This document shows, piece after piece, positions 1-11,700 of a stretch of 64,000 nt of DNA. Under the pieces are notes generated by a model. That model made no database searches, was not told the origin of the DNA, and was given only the letters and a program-made list of their open reading frames with translations. Numbering within the stretch: the first letter of the stretch is position 1; each line of letters begins with the position of its first letter. Made by a program: the position numbers and the translations under genes. Source of the DNA: Euleptes europaea. Lineage: Eukaryota; Chordata; Lepidosauria; Squamata; Sphaerodactylidae. The stretch is taken from contig NC_079312.1 of NCBI RefSeq assembly GCF_029931775.1, positions 115,690,872-115,754,871 of the forward strand, read 5' to 3'.

Positions 1-207
1 TCTTAGATGGTTCCCACCCAGGAACAGGCTTGCGTGGTTTCCCTGTTGCTGGTGTGGCTGCCGATAGAGGGCAATGGGGATCCCACAAGGCAGTCTTTCC
101 TGCAGTTTCCTTGCCCTAGTCCCCCAGGAGTGACTATTCCCCTCTCCTAGGCCACTAGGGCTTTTTCAATATTTTGTTTAATTGGCAGTTGAATATCATT
201 ATGTTGA

Positions 208-712
208 TATAGAATTGCCAACTCTGGGTTGGGAAATTCCTGGCGATTTGGGGAGGGATCCTGGGGAGGGCGGGGTTTGGGGGGGAGGGACCTCAGTGGG
301 GTGTAATGCCATAGGGCAGGGGTCCCTAGCTTTTTTGAGCCTGTGAACTGCTTTGGAATTCTGACACAGGGTGGTGAGCGCAACTACAAAGTGGCTGCCT
401 CAGGAGGCAAAGCCAACTACAAAATATCAGGGAGTAATGTTATTAGGGTGTCCAGGTCGCTTGGATTGGTGGGCCCCACCCACTTTCTAAAAACACTTGG
501 CGGGCATCAGGAAAGGTGTCAGCAGGTGCCAGAGTCTACCCTCCAAAGCAGCCATTTTCTGTAGGTGAACTGATCTCTGTCTTCTGGAGATCAGCTGTAA
601 TTTCAGGAGGTCGCCAAACCCCACCTGGAGGTTGGCAACCCTATGTTGATATACTCCACTCCGCCAAATCTCCAGGAATTTCACCACTTCAAGCTGGCAA
701 CCCTACTTCTAG
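208..712. mobile_element. GTTGCCA-family MITE, interrupted by a hAT-like insertion
   Basis: The left half (208-314) reads GAATTGCCAACTCTGG to TGTAATGCCATAG. The right half (527-712) resumes with AGAGTCTACCCTCCAAAGC and ends GGTTGGCAACCCTA. Other copies in the window (27168-27400) show these halves are normally continuous. The 315-526 block between them is a separate insertion. Confidence 0.6.
315..526 (+). mobile_element. Short hAT-like insertion inside the MITE
   Basis: It starts near CAGGGGTCCC, a hAT-like terminus. It is flanked by TGCCATAG (307-314) and TGCCAGAG (527-534), 8-nt duplications that match at 7 of 8 positions. No coding capacity is seen. Confidence 0.45.
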
Positions 713-1039
713 GTGTGTAACTGGAAGCAACATCACTGTGCAGTAGAATTCATCAGAAACTCTATGGTAAAACCCACAGAGTTTGGGGTGAATCCTAGAG
801 CATCCTGCAACATGGTGACATCACTTCTGGTTACACCAGCAGAAGTGACACCATGGAGTCATGGCATGACATTAGGCTGAGTCTCCCCCCTCCCCCCTCT
901 CCTGGAAATGGTCTTAGATTTTTGGCTACCAGAGCTAAAAGGAGTCTGAACAATCAGGGAAACAGCATGGGGGAAAGAGTTAACTCTCCCCTGTTTCCCT
1001 TCTCCTGTGTCATGGCCCTGAGTCATATACAGGGATACC

Positions 1040-1235
1040 ATCCTCAAGGTGAAACTTGGAATTCTCCCAAGATTACAAATGATCTCCCAACCACCAACAC
1101 CAGTTCCCCTGGAGGAAAAACAGCTTTGGAGGATGGAATCCATTGCATCATATCCCCCACTGAGCTCCCCTTTCCCAAAAACCATCATTCCCCGGCACTG
1201 CCCCCAACTCTCCAGGAATTTCCCAAGCCTTAGTC
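1040..1235 (-). mobile_element. GTTGCCA-family MITE copy, opposite orientation
   Basis: Its reverse complement shares TTGGGAAATTCCTGG and the following G-rich, CTCAGTGGGG and ATGCAATGG blocks with the copy at 208-712. The two copies could fold back on each other. Confidence 0.5.
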
Positions 1236-2429
1236 GGCCACCGTAGCCATATGGTCACCTCACAGTTGATTTTAAGGTCAAATTACACATAATTAGTTCC
1301 AGTCACAAAACCTCTATTGTTATGTACAATTTGATTCATAGAGTTATGACGAGAGGTAGCAGAAGTCAAAATGCTTGTTCTTTCCTCTCCCTTCTTTGCC
1401 AACGGCTAAGGCAACATGTGGTCTAATTACAAGTTACACTGTTTAGAAATCTACCTGTTAGAAATGCTCTGGGAATTCCATGTTAAAACTTAATTCCCAG
1501 GCAGGTGCTGGCCTGATTCAGATTATTACTGTGATGTGCAGGGAGGTGGTTCTTAAACCTTCACTCTGGGCAATTTTCCTGACCTGCAACAGCCCCGAGA
1601 AGTCGGTTGCATCAATTGTGAACATAGAAGTTTCACCAACAGGGCAAATATGGGGCCATTTCAGACCAGGGAAATGACACGGAGGGGGAGGTTACGCCCC
1701 CTCTCTCTAGGCACCATAGTTCCAATCTGAATAGGCCTGTGTGCATCAGGGAATTCAGGTTCAACATGGAATTCCCAGTGCACACCTAACAGAAACCAGG
1801 AGGGACCTGAAAGCAATGTAATGTGTCATTAGGTCCGTAGCAGACAAGACAGCAAAAACTGTTATTCCCACCAGGAACGTAAAACATCATGATTATTTCC
1901 AGTCTTTGAAAACTTTCACTTCCAATCCTTTCTCTGCACACTTACAATGCCATGAAGATGCCAACTAAGTGGTGGATGTGCGACTGATTTTTGTGATGCT
2001 GCCTACTAAGGCATGAACTACTGTGGTTTTATTTTGTTCATTGTAAAAAATCACATGAATTCATTAGGATCTATGCCTTGGATCCTTGTTTTTGCGTCAT
2101 TGCAGCTCTGCCAAGTACTGGATCTTTGCTTTTTATGGTTCAGTCCGTGGTCCTGGCTTCGGGGTGTGCTTTGATATTAGATTTGGGGGAATTAAAAAAA
2201 AACCCTAGCGGATCCACAAGGATTCATGTAGATCTGGCTTTTACCTTTACCCCCTCGGCTGCATCCTGGCCACTTTGAACTTCGCGCGACCCGCTTGTAA
2301 GCATGTAAGTAAGTGCCATTAGGTTCAACAGGGCTTGCTCCCGTGCGGAAGTAGCACAGGTTGCGGCCTTGTTCAACGCCCCGCGTCACCGACAGAAGCG
2401 TTGGCACCAACCCGATCAACAAAAACTAT

Positions 2430-2766
2430 CCTACATTTGTGCTGAGCATTGTGATTGGTCCGTGAGTCCCTTTTTTATAAAAAAAAAAACCTCTGCGATT
2501 GCTTCGTCTGTCTGCCACTCTAGCTCACTTTGCCGGTTGATTGGATCGCGCTCTGTCAAGCGCTACGGGTTTCTATAGGGACGCTTGGGGCGGGTACGCA
2601 GCGGGTGGGCGGGTCTTATTCCTCTGATTGGTTTAGCGTGTGGGACCGGGTTTCTGCGATTGGCCTTATTTTCCTCGTGCCACGCCCCCTCCAATGAGGT
2701 TAGAGTGTCACGTGAGGAGAAAGGGTGCCAGGCTGTAGCGGCGGCGGCTGACGGGCGTGTGCAGCA
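2430..2766 (+). promoter_or_regulatory. TECR: TECR CpG-island promoter with CCAAT cluster and E-box
   Basis: The CpG-rich stretch runs from about 2280 to 3060 across exon 1. Inverted CCAAT boxes (ATTGG) lie at 2454, 2540, 2627 and 2659, and a direct CCAAT at 2691. GC boxes are GGGGCGGG near 2587 and CGCCCCCTCC near 2683. A palindromic TCACGTGA E-box (USF/MITF/TFE type) is at 2708-2715, 52 nt before the ATG. A GCATGCGC NRF-1-like half site lies near 2939 in intron 1. No TATA box is seen. The start site itself cannot be placed from sequence. Confidence 0.7.
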
Positions 2767-2781
2767 ATGAAGTACTACGAG
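2767..2781 (+). CDS. TECR: TECR coding exon 1
   Basis: Encodes residues 1-5 (MKYYE; human MKHYE). The donor GTGAGT follows directly, phase 0. It sits inside the CpG-rich promoter region and is only five codons long, so it is easily missed by ORF scans. Confidence 0.93.
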
Positions 2782-5700
2782 GTGAGTGGGGGGCAATGGA
2801 GGCCCGGAACGGTGATCTTGGGGGAGGATATGCTGGTGTTTGTCCTTCCGCCTCGCGGTCGACTTGGCTGGTCTCGCTCCGATCTGGCGGGAGGTGGAGG
2901 GCGGTTTCGCACGCGTGGGATTGTGGCGTGCATGGAACGCATGCGCGAGGGATGGCGGGTAGAGGCGCGGGAATAAAGATGCGCGTGAGGGGTGTGTGAA
3001 CGAACGTGCGTTGGTTCTTGAAAGGAAGCTTATTGGAGTCGGGGTTCGCGCACCCCTTTCTCCATTGCTTGTATGTCCTTTGCACCAGGTGGTGTCTACT
3101 AAAGGCAATACCCTTTTCAGCCTCTCAGTTGGTTAGTATGTCCTTGCTAGATTTCCTCTCTCTGATAGTTACCTGGAACTTCATAGGCTTGCCTGTAACA
3201 CTGGTGTAAATTGGCTCGATGAACATATATAATTTTAGAAAAGGGCAAGAGTCCAGTAGCACCTTAAAGACTAACAAAAATATTTTCTGGTAGGGTATGA
3301 GCTTTTGTGAGCCACAGCTCAGCTGTGGCTCACGAAAATTCATACCCTACCAGAAAATATTTTTGTTAGTCTTTAAGGTGCTACTGGACTCTTGCCCTTT
3401 TCCACTACTGCAGACAGACTAACACGGCTACCCACTGTGATATATAATTTTGCCTATCTTGATGTCTTTTCCTTGGTGTTGTCCTTTTCCTAATGCTTAC
3501 CGTGGCATACTTCTTCTGCTCTTCAGAGAGAATTGTTATATTTAACCGTTAACTTGTTGCTCCTTGTGCGGATAACAAAAGTTAAGCAATGGGGCTATTC
3601 ACAGACAAGACAGGGCTTTCTTTCTGTGGGTTCTTTCTTTCTATAGCCTGCCCCAGGTGTGCAAGGAATACAACTTTGTAAACCCCCCTCTCCTGAAAAC
3701 AGTTTAATATCAATTAAAGGGGGGAAATAGGGAGGGGGACGAAATCAGTTGCATAATTGTTTGAGAGGTCAGAGGATCTGGGTGAGAAAGATGTGTGTGG
3801 TGGTGGTATCCAAATTATCCTATGTCCTGTGATTGCTTGTGAGATCTTGATATATAACTTGCTATCTTGCTTTTTGTTTTTGTGTATTAAATGGTCAACT
3901 GGTATTAACCAGTGGTATTCCAGGTGAATAAGTAAAAGCAGTGTTTTTATACCATACTACCACCTGGTTTCCTCCAAAATTAGATCTTTCTGCATGTATA
4001 ATTTTTTTCATAAATATATTTTAAAAACCTGATCAGGATGCTGATTCCTTGAAGGTGAAGGCCTAATGGGAGATAGTAGTAGAGATGTAAAAGTCAGTAG
4101 CTACAAAGATTAATTCTGTGTCTTAAAGTAAAGCATGTTCCTTTTTGGTGTAGTATGCAAGATTTTATATATGCTGTGTTAAAAGGCAGTAGCTATAAAG
4201 GTTGATTCTGTGTCCTAAAAGTAAAGCATATTCCCTTTTGGTGTAGCAATTGCAAGATGTTATACATATATTCTGTTACAATCTTTTCAAATGGAGATTT
4301 TCCACCCCCTTTTGTTATCACTGCTTGATGTTTCTTTTGCTTTTACATGACGCACAAACTCCTTTTGATTGCCCAAGAGAGATTATATCAGCTTGATCTG
4401 ATTTTCTTCTCATTGTGCAAGTCTGCGACAATGTGTTAATTCCTCCCTCTCACCATCTCAGTTAGATTAATAGCAAGTTTTGTGAAACTTGTTCACCTTC
4501 ACGTTGTCTCAATAGGCCAGGTGGATCGATGCAAGAAAGAAATGCCGTATAGGAGCTGTAGTAGTGGTTAGCAGTTACTGAATGTATGAAAACTCACAAT
4601 GTGGTTTGCTTTCCTAAGCAAACAGTTGTGTGAACATGAGTGAATCTTTCCCATGCAATAAATAATATTAATTGGCCCTCTAAGAGCCTGTGGTTAGGAA
4701 GAGGTGTTTATGAATCCCCCTGACTCCTGGAGGGCTTTTTTTTTTTTTTAAAAAAGAACCATTTAGATGGAACCACCTAGAAACATACAAGTGGCTGTAC
4801 ATTGTAGTTGTATGATTTGCAGACCTATCATGATAAGGAGAATGGAGACAGGAATGTACATGGTGTAACTGTAGATTGTTGTAATTCATGGTCATCCTAG
4901 TTCAGGCTGCTGAAGACGTTGGCTAACACTGCTGAAAGGTTTGAAAGTTTTGTTCTAAAGATGGAAAGTGCATCCATATAGGAAGTGTTTAGAGAACTTC
5001 AGCTGTTATGTGTCTTGCAGTCAAGAGGTTGCAAGAAAAGTAGGGACACCTGGTTATTCAGAGAAATAGAGCCTGCAATAATGAGAAAGTAATAGGAAGC
5101 TTAGTCTTTCATTGCTTGATGCAGGGGCTTGATGTTTCTTCTGTAGTATTGGTTGCTGTCACCTTTTGGACACTATTGAGCTTGCCCTTGCCTGGAAGTA
5201 CCTATATTTGTAGATTATTGGGCACCATAATTTAGAACTCCTGCAATCTATATTTCAGGCACAAAAGTACTGTAGACAACTGAGAAGTACTGCTCAGGTT
5301 CCACTAAGGCTCACACTTTTATACATTTGTTGCCTAAGAATGCAGAACACTGACTTGCCTCCGTGGAGTTGAAATGCTCACTTGGGGGTGGAAAGAAAAC
5401 CATGCCTATTTTCTCGATGCCTATTTTATATATTTTTTGCTTGCTTGGGAAGTATATTAGTGTTCATAGTCTATATCAGAGGTTCCCAAACTTTTTGAGT
5501 CATGGAACACTTTTTAGGAGAGAAATTCATCACGGAGCACGAATTTTCATCTAGCACCTATATACTAAACCAAATGACAGTAGTATTTTTCTTTCCAATC
5601 TCTTCATGGAGCAATAGGAGACGTTTCGCGGAGCACAGTTTGGGGACCACTAGGATATATATTTTTTGTTTGCTGAGGAAGATATGATAGAATTCCAGTT

Positions 5701-8700
5701 AACTTCTGGATATAGAGCGGTGATTTTTTTAAGCTTTGTTTGAGGGTCTCTAGGAATTTGGTTGCCTAAATATCGTTAGGATCATGAGCTTAATTGTCCC
5801 AACAGCACTTGATTAGTGATTTTTGTCTTTTGTTTGGGAATTAGTGCTCTAGATGAACAGGAATGTTCAAAGCCCTAGTGTTGTCATTGTCTAAAATGGT
5901 GATTTTCACCGTGTCCTTTGGAAACCTAGGTTCCTCAGAGGATTTATCAGCTATGCATAATGGCAGACAAGCTTACCTGAGAAACAACTTTCTAACCTCT
6001 ATCAAACTTCATATAAAGCACACAACTGCAAGAGAACATTAAGTACATTTGTAGATGGTACTCATGTGCCCAGGTCACAGCTGGATTGTTCCAGGTTTAG
6101 TAATTCTTACGGTAAATCATAAAGTATTAGATAATATGAAGAATTATGAACTTGAGCTTTATCTTGAGCTGTCTGAAAGTACCAAGATCTTGTCATTCTG
6201 AAAATGAAGATTGAAGCAAGCATACAAATACACTACAGCAGCCTGGAGAGTGACCTGAGCAGCTAAGTCTGTCTCTTCAGCTATGAGGTCAGAGCAGCTT
6301 TTGCACCTGTCCTGTAAATGGATATATGCCTAGCAGTGCAACACTACTAAGATTGGTTATATGCACTGCCTGCTTGGCTAGCTCAGCAGCTTCTGAAGTA
6401 TTTTATGTAGCAAACGCTCCCATCTGAATTTTAAGCAGGATATTATTTAGTATGTCTCCCTGAAATCTTTAGCTGGAATGAATGTCTTGACTGAAGCAGG
6501 CACCCCCCCCCCCCAGAGTTAATTCTTGGTTGCTTTTTCCCCAGTCCAACAGATGAAATGCCTCAGCCCTGCTGTCCCTGGTTAGCAGCAACAGCAGATC
6601 TAGTTACAGCACAGATCACCTTGACACTTGCCTCATATCTTTTTATTCTTGTTCAAAAGTTAAAGCCTTTCTGATTTCAGCCTGCTTTACCAGTATGGAA
6701 GATTAGCCCAGGGTGTTCTAGTCAACAGGTATGGAGTTTGTGCTTTCACAGCAGCCAGTGCTATTATCTTCTGGCATGTAGGATAGGGAGGAACAAAGGT
6801 TGCTTCAGGCTGATGGAGATGTAGGAATCTTTTAGAATCCTTGTCCATCCTGATGTTCTTGTTTATGCCTGGCACTGAAGACCCTATTCATGTAATAGCT
6901 GCTTGCATTGCTCCCAGGCCCATTTTAACTACCATTGTCTAGCATTCACTTCCAACTGTTTGGTGTTTGTATGGTACATCTTGTATGGTACATCTTCTAA
7001 GCTGGGTGTCTAGAGAACAGAGAAAATCATACAAGTTAGTTTCCAACATGCTGTCACATGGTACTGTGACCAGACAGCAGAAGCTGGGATGGGCGTGTGC
7101 ATAAAGTAGCAGACTTGATTCTCAAGGACTAGGATCAGCAAGGAACAGGTTTATACTACTCAATGTTCCTATGTGTTTCCCTTTGTTTTTTTAATTCTCA
7201 CGTGTAAGTGAATAGTTGCTATTCAGTCTTAAGGATGTGAGTAAAGCTGTGCTTGGGGATGTTGTTGAAGTGAGGACATCATCTTTCCTCTACCCCGAGA
7301 CATCTGTCCCATGAATTCTGTAGGCCTACTTTGTCCATATATATATATAAAAATTGCTTCCCATAGTGTTGAGACCTCAGTGAGAAGAATATACATGTGC
7401 CCATCCTGTAGATATTCTGGCTTTGAGAATTTAACTATTTAAGATTAATAATCAAAAGAGCCTTTTCTTTGTCACATGTTTATCTTGGCCTGCCTCCAAG
7501 GAGCTCAGATCAGCTTTACACGGTTCTCAGAGGGTGCTTACTGTAGGGTATGGTCAGAACAGTCACATTGCCTGTGGGTCACTGTGACGCCTTACTCGGC
7601 TGCCAGTTTGCAAAAGGTTGTTTTGGTCAGGTGAGTAATTTGTATAGTGAAATGAAGTGGATACCCGTATACTGCTTTCTGAGGGTTTGTAATGAAATTG
7701 GGTAGCCTCCTGCTATAGATTATGGATTGGATTCTGCCTTTGGATTCTGCCTTTGTGCTCCATTGGAACCCCTGTATTCCTCTACATGAGTGTCTTGCAT
7801 CAGCCGAAGGTACTCGTACTGGAGTAGCATAAGGCTACTTTTAGAACATAGTAGTAGCATATGGCTACTTTTAGAACATAGTAGTAAGATTCAGCTCTGT
7901 AATTTAGATGTGCAATCTTAATCTCAGTTACCACATTTATTGGTTTTGCACAACCCTTCTGTAATGGTAAAGTTCAAAGGCCCAGATCCAAGTACAAGCT
8001 CACAAAGTAGAATTAACGCAATTTAGTCATGCAACTATTGTACAATCCTCAGAAAGCTAACTTGTTTCTCTCACATTGGGGCTTTCTTTTTTTTGAAAGG
8101 GAAAGGAAGTTGCATGCTCTCAGCCTAACCTACCTCACAGGTTGGTTGTGAGGATAAAATGGAGGAGGGGAGAAAAATGTAAGTCAATCTGGATCCACAC
8201 TGAGGAGAAAAGCAGGGTATAAATGAAGTAAGTAAACAAGCATAAAATTGGCTAACAGTGCAGTGATCAAAGTTACACTCTTCTAAGCCTTTCTATTTCA
8301 GTGGGCTTAGATAAGTATAACTGCTTAGGAGTGACCCATAAATGCTGAATTTTAAAATATGTGCCTTTTATTTTTGTGCTTGGTGCGAGTTCACAGTGCT
8401 ACTGAAATTACATGACTCTCATTAATAGGAATTGATTTTAAGGATCTATTTACCTATTTAAGGATGTCTCTTCAAAAATTAAATGAATTATACTCATGTT
8501 AACACAGTGTGTGGTAATTGTTGCCAAAGCAGACTTCTTTACACGCCTGCTTTTTCTTCCCTCTGTGAGGCTAATAATCCAATATTATGTGGGTATGTAG
8601 TATTTATTAGGAAAATGGCTGCTTGCAAGAAAAACTGAAAACAGAGCGATCCAATCAAGGATATGTGATTGACTCTCCTATTTGAAGCTATCTCAGAATA

Positions 8701-11700
8701 TGAGGTTAGTCAGGTTGTTATTGCTCAGCAATAACAGTGTTTGGTGAATTGCATATTAAGACTTGGAGAAAAGGATACTGTCTCTATTTCTTTGGAAGTC
8801 TGGCAGTTGAAACCCCAAATCTGCTCAAAGAGTAGGCTGTACTGTCTGTTGCTGTTTGTACAATATGTAACATGTCCTTTAGATCAGCCTCTGTACCAGA
8901 GGACTGGAGAATGGCCAATGTGACCCCCATTTATAACAAGGGTTCTGGGGGGGGGGACCAAGGAAATTATAGGCCAGTTAGCTTGACGTCTGTTCCAGGT
9001 AAATTGATGGAAAGCATTATTAAAGATAGAATTGTCAAGTATATAGAAGGGCAAGACCTGCTGAGCAAAATCCAACATGGCTTCTGTAAAAGTAGGTCCT
9101 GTCTCACTAACCTTTTAGAGATTTTTGAAAGTGTCAGAAAGCATGTGAACAGGAATGAGCCTGTGGATATTGTGTATTTGGATTTCCAAAAGGCTTTTGA
9201 CAAAGTCCCCCACCAAAGACTGCTAAGCAAACTTCATAGTCATGGGATAAGAGGACAAGACCTCTTATGGATTGAGAGCTGGCTGAAAAATAGGAAGCAG
9301 AGAGTAGGAATCAATGGTCAGTTCTCACAATGGAGGGATGTGAGCAGTGGGGTGCCTCGGATCTGTGTTGGTACCGGTACTTTTCAACCTGTTCATCAAT
9401 GACCTGGAGTTGGGGGTGAACAGCGAGGTGGCCAGGTTTGCAGATGACACCAAATTATTCAGGATGGTTAAAACAAAATCAGACTGAAGAGCCCCAAAAG
9501 GATCTCTTCAAACTGGAGGAGTGGGCATTAAAATGGCAAATGAGATTCAGTGTGAGCAAGTGTAAAGTGATGCATTTTGGAGCAAAAAATCTCATCTTAA
9601 TGTATACACTGACAGGATCTGTGCTGACAGTGACAGACCAAGAAAGGGACCTTGGGGTGGTAGTGCATGGCTCGATGAAGATGTCAACCCAGTGTGCGGC
9701 TGCTGTGAAAAAAGCAGATTCCATGCTAGCCATAATTAGACAAGGAACAGAGAATAATACGGTCGATATCATTCTGCCCTTGTACAAATCTATGGTGAGA
9801 CCACACTTGGAATATCTTGTACAGTTCTGATCACCATACCTAAAAAAGAATATTGCAGAGGTTGAGAAGGTGCAGAAAAGAGCAACCAAAATGATCAGGG
9901 CTAGAGCAACTGCCCTATGAGGAGTGGTTAAAATGTTTAGGGCTGTTTAGCTTAGAAAGAAGGTGGTTAAGGGGGGACATGCTAGAGGTTTATAAAATTA
10001 TGCATGGTTTGGAGAGAGTGGACAAGGAAAAGCTTTTCTTCCTTATAATACCAGGATGCGGGGTCATCTGCTGAAGTTGGAGGGTGAGAGGTTCAAAACA
10101 GATAAAAAGTATTTCTTCACACAATGCATAGTTAAATTGTGGAACTCCCTGCCCCAGGATGTGGTGATGGCTGCCAACATGGAAGGCTTTAAGGGGGAGT
10201 GGACATGTTCATGGAGGATAGGGTTATCTATGGCTACTAGTCAAAGTGAATATTAGTCATGATGCATACCTATTCTCTCCAGGATCAGAGGAGCATGCCT
10301 GTTATATTAGGTGCTGTGGAACACAGGAAGGATGCTGCTGCAGTCTTGTTTGTGGACTTCCTAGAGGCACCTGCTGTGAACAGACTGCTGGACTTGATGG
10401 GCCTTTGTCTGACCCAGCATGGCTTTTCTTATATTCTTGTTATTCTACTGTGTAATTTCTTCATCATTTAACATGTTAATGTTAATACTTATGCTTTGTT
10501 TCAGCTGTTTCAGCTTTCTGCTTGGTTTCAGCTTTCTGCAAATACCAATCCCTATTGCATTGCTTATTGGATGTCCCATCATGTTGATGATATTGACTTG
10601 CATTGTGTATCTGCCTGGAGTCTCAGTGAGAATGGCGGACTGTAAATAATGTAAACAAATAATAAATATATATATTTTTGAAATCTCCTGGTTCCAGAGT
10701 TAACATTTTCTGTTGTCATCTGACATACCTGCATTTTATAATATTGATATCCTGCTTCTAAGATGAGTTTATGTAGATGGCTAAAAGTGACAGGGAAGAG
10801 AAAGGGTGAATTGGCTACTTACTGCCTATTTTCAGCTGCTTCTTGCTGTATTTATGGACACTTATTTCATACATTACACTTCCCTACACAGGGATTAGGA
10901 ACAGCATGCATGTGGTGTAGCATGAATGTCTGGCTGCACACTCCATATACTGACAGAAAGAAACTTCCTGTTCTGCACTTCATGCACTGTGACTAGACCC
11001 ATGTTTTTCTCTAATCACTATGTAGGCAGTTGAAATGTATGAAGCATGGGAAACTAGTGTATGGTCTGCAGTTCATAAGAGTGCTTTTCTGTGAAACTTT
11101 AAGGACATTGTGGGCTACCCCTGAGACTTCAAAGTGTACTTGGGCGAAGAAATTAAACCAGCATCTCTTTGGTCTCAGAACACATTACTATTCTAAAACT
11201 AGGTAAATTTTTGCTTTCATTGAGTTTTTAGATTAATTTCTTCAAAAGCCAGTGCAAGTTTGCTACATTGCTTGGTGAAACAAAGTTCCTTGATAATACA
11301 GGCTTACACCTGTATATTAGCAGTAAAATAGAATAACTAGATTGCATATTAATAGGGAAATTTATATTCTTTAGGGCCCTTTGGGGATATATCAGGCATA
11401 AGGATAAGGTTTGTTATTTATTTACAAAGTTTATATCTTGCCTTTCTGCCCTTATAAGAGCCACCAAGGCGGCTAACAATTTAAAATTTACTTGATAAAA
11501 CCACATTTTAAAACCACTAAAAACTACCCCTCCCAAACCACACATCACTAAAACAATAAAAAATAGTTTAAATACAACAAGACATAAAAAAGCAATTAAA
11601 ACATTGGTTAGAAATGAGGGATTGCCAAAGGAAACAAAAAAAAACCCTTTACCTGTTGGTGGAAGACAGCAGCAAAAGAGGACAGACAAATCTCCCTGTG

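Larger units (their letters stand above)
1..2279. other. Upstream flank of TECR, mostly repeats
   Basis: Contains two copies of a MITE-like GTTGCCA family in opposite orientations (208-712, itself interrupted, and 1040-1235). Between them, 760-900 resembles the interior of a longer relative of the same family. I recognise no gene in 1-207 or 1240-2279. Confidence 0.5.

Noticed and set aside
2563-3108. 181-codon open frame antisense to TECR exon 1
   Set aside because: It is a by-product of GC-rich promoter sequence; no recognisable protein, and it overlaps the promoter and exon 1.
8872-9402. Protein-coding gene with reverse transcriptase similarity
   Set aside because: It is the dead ORF2 of a truncated CR1-like LINE.
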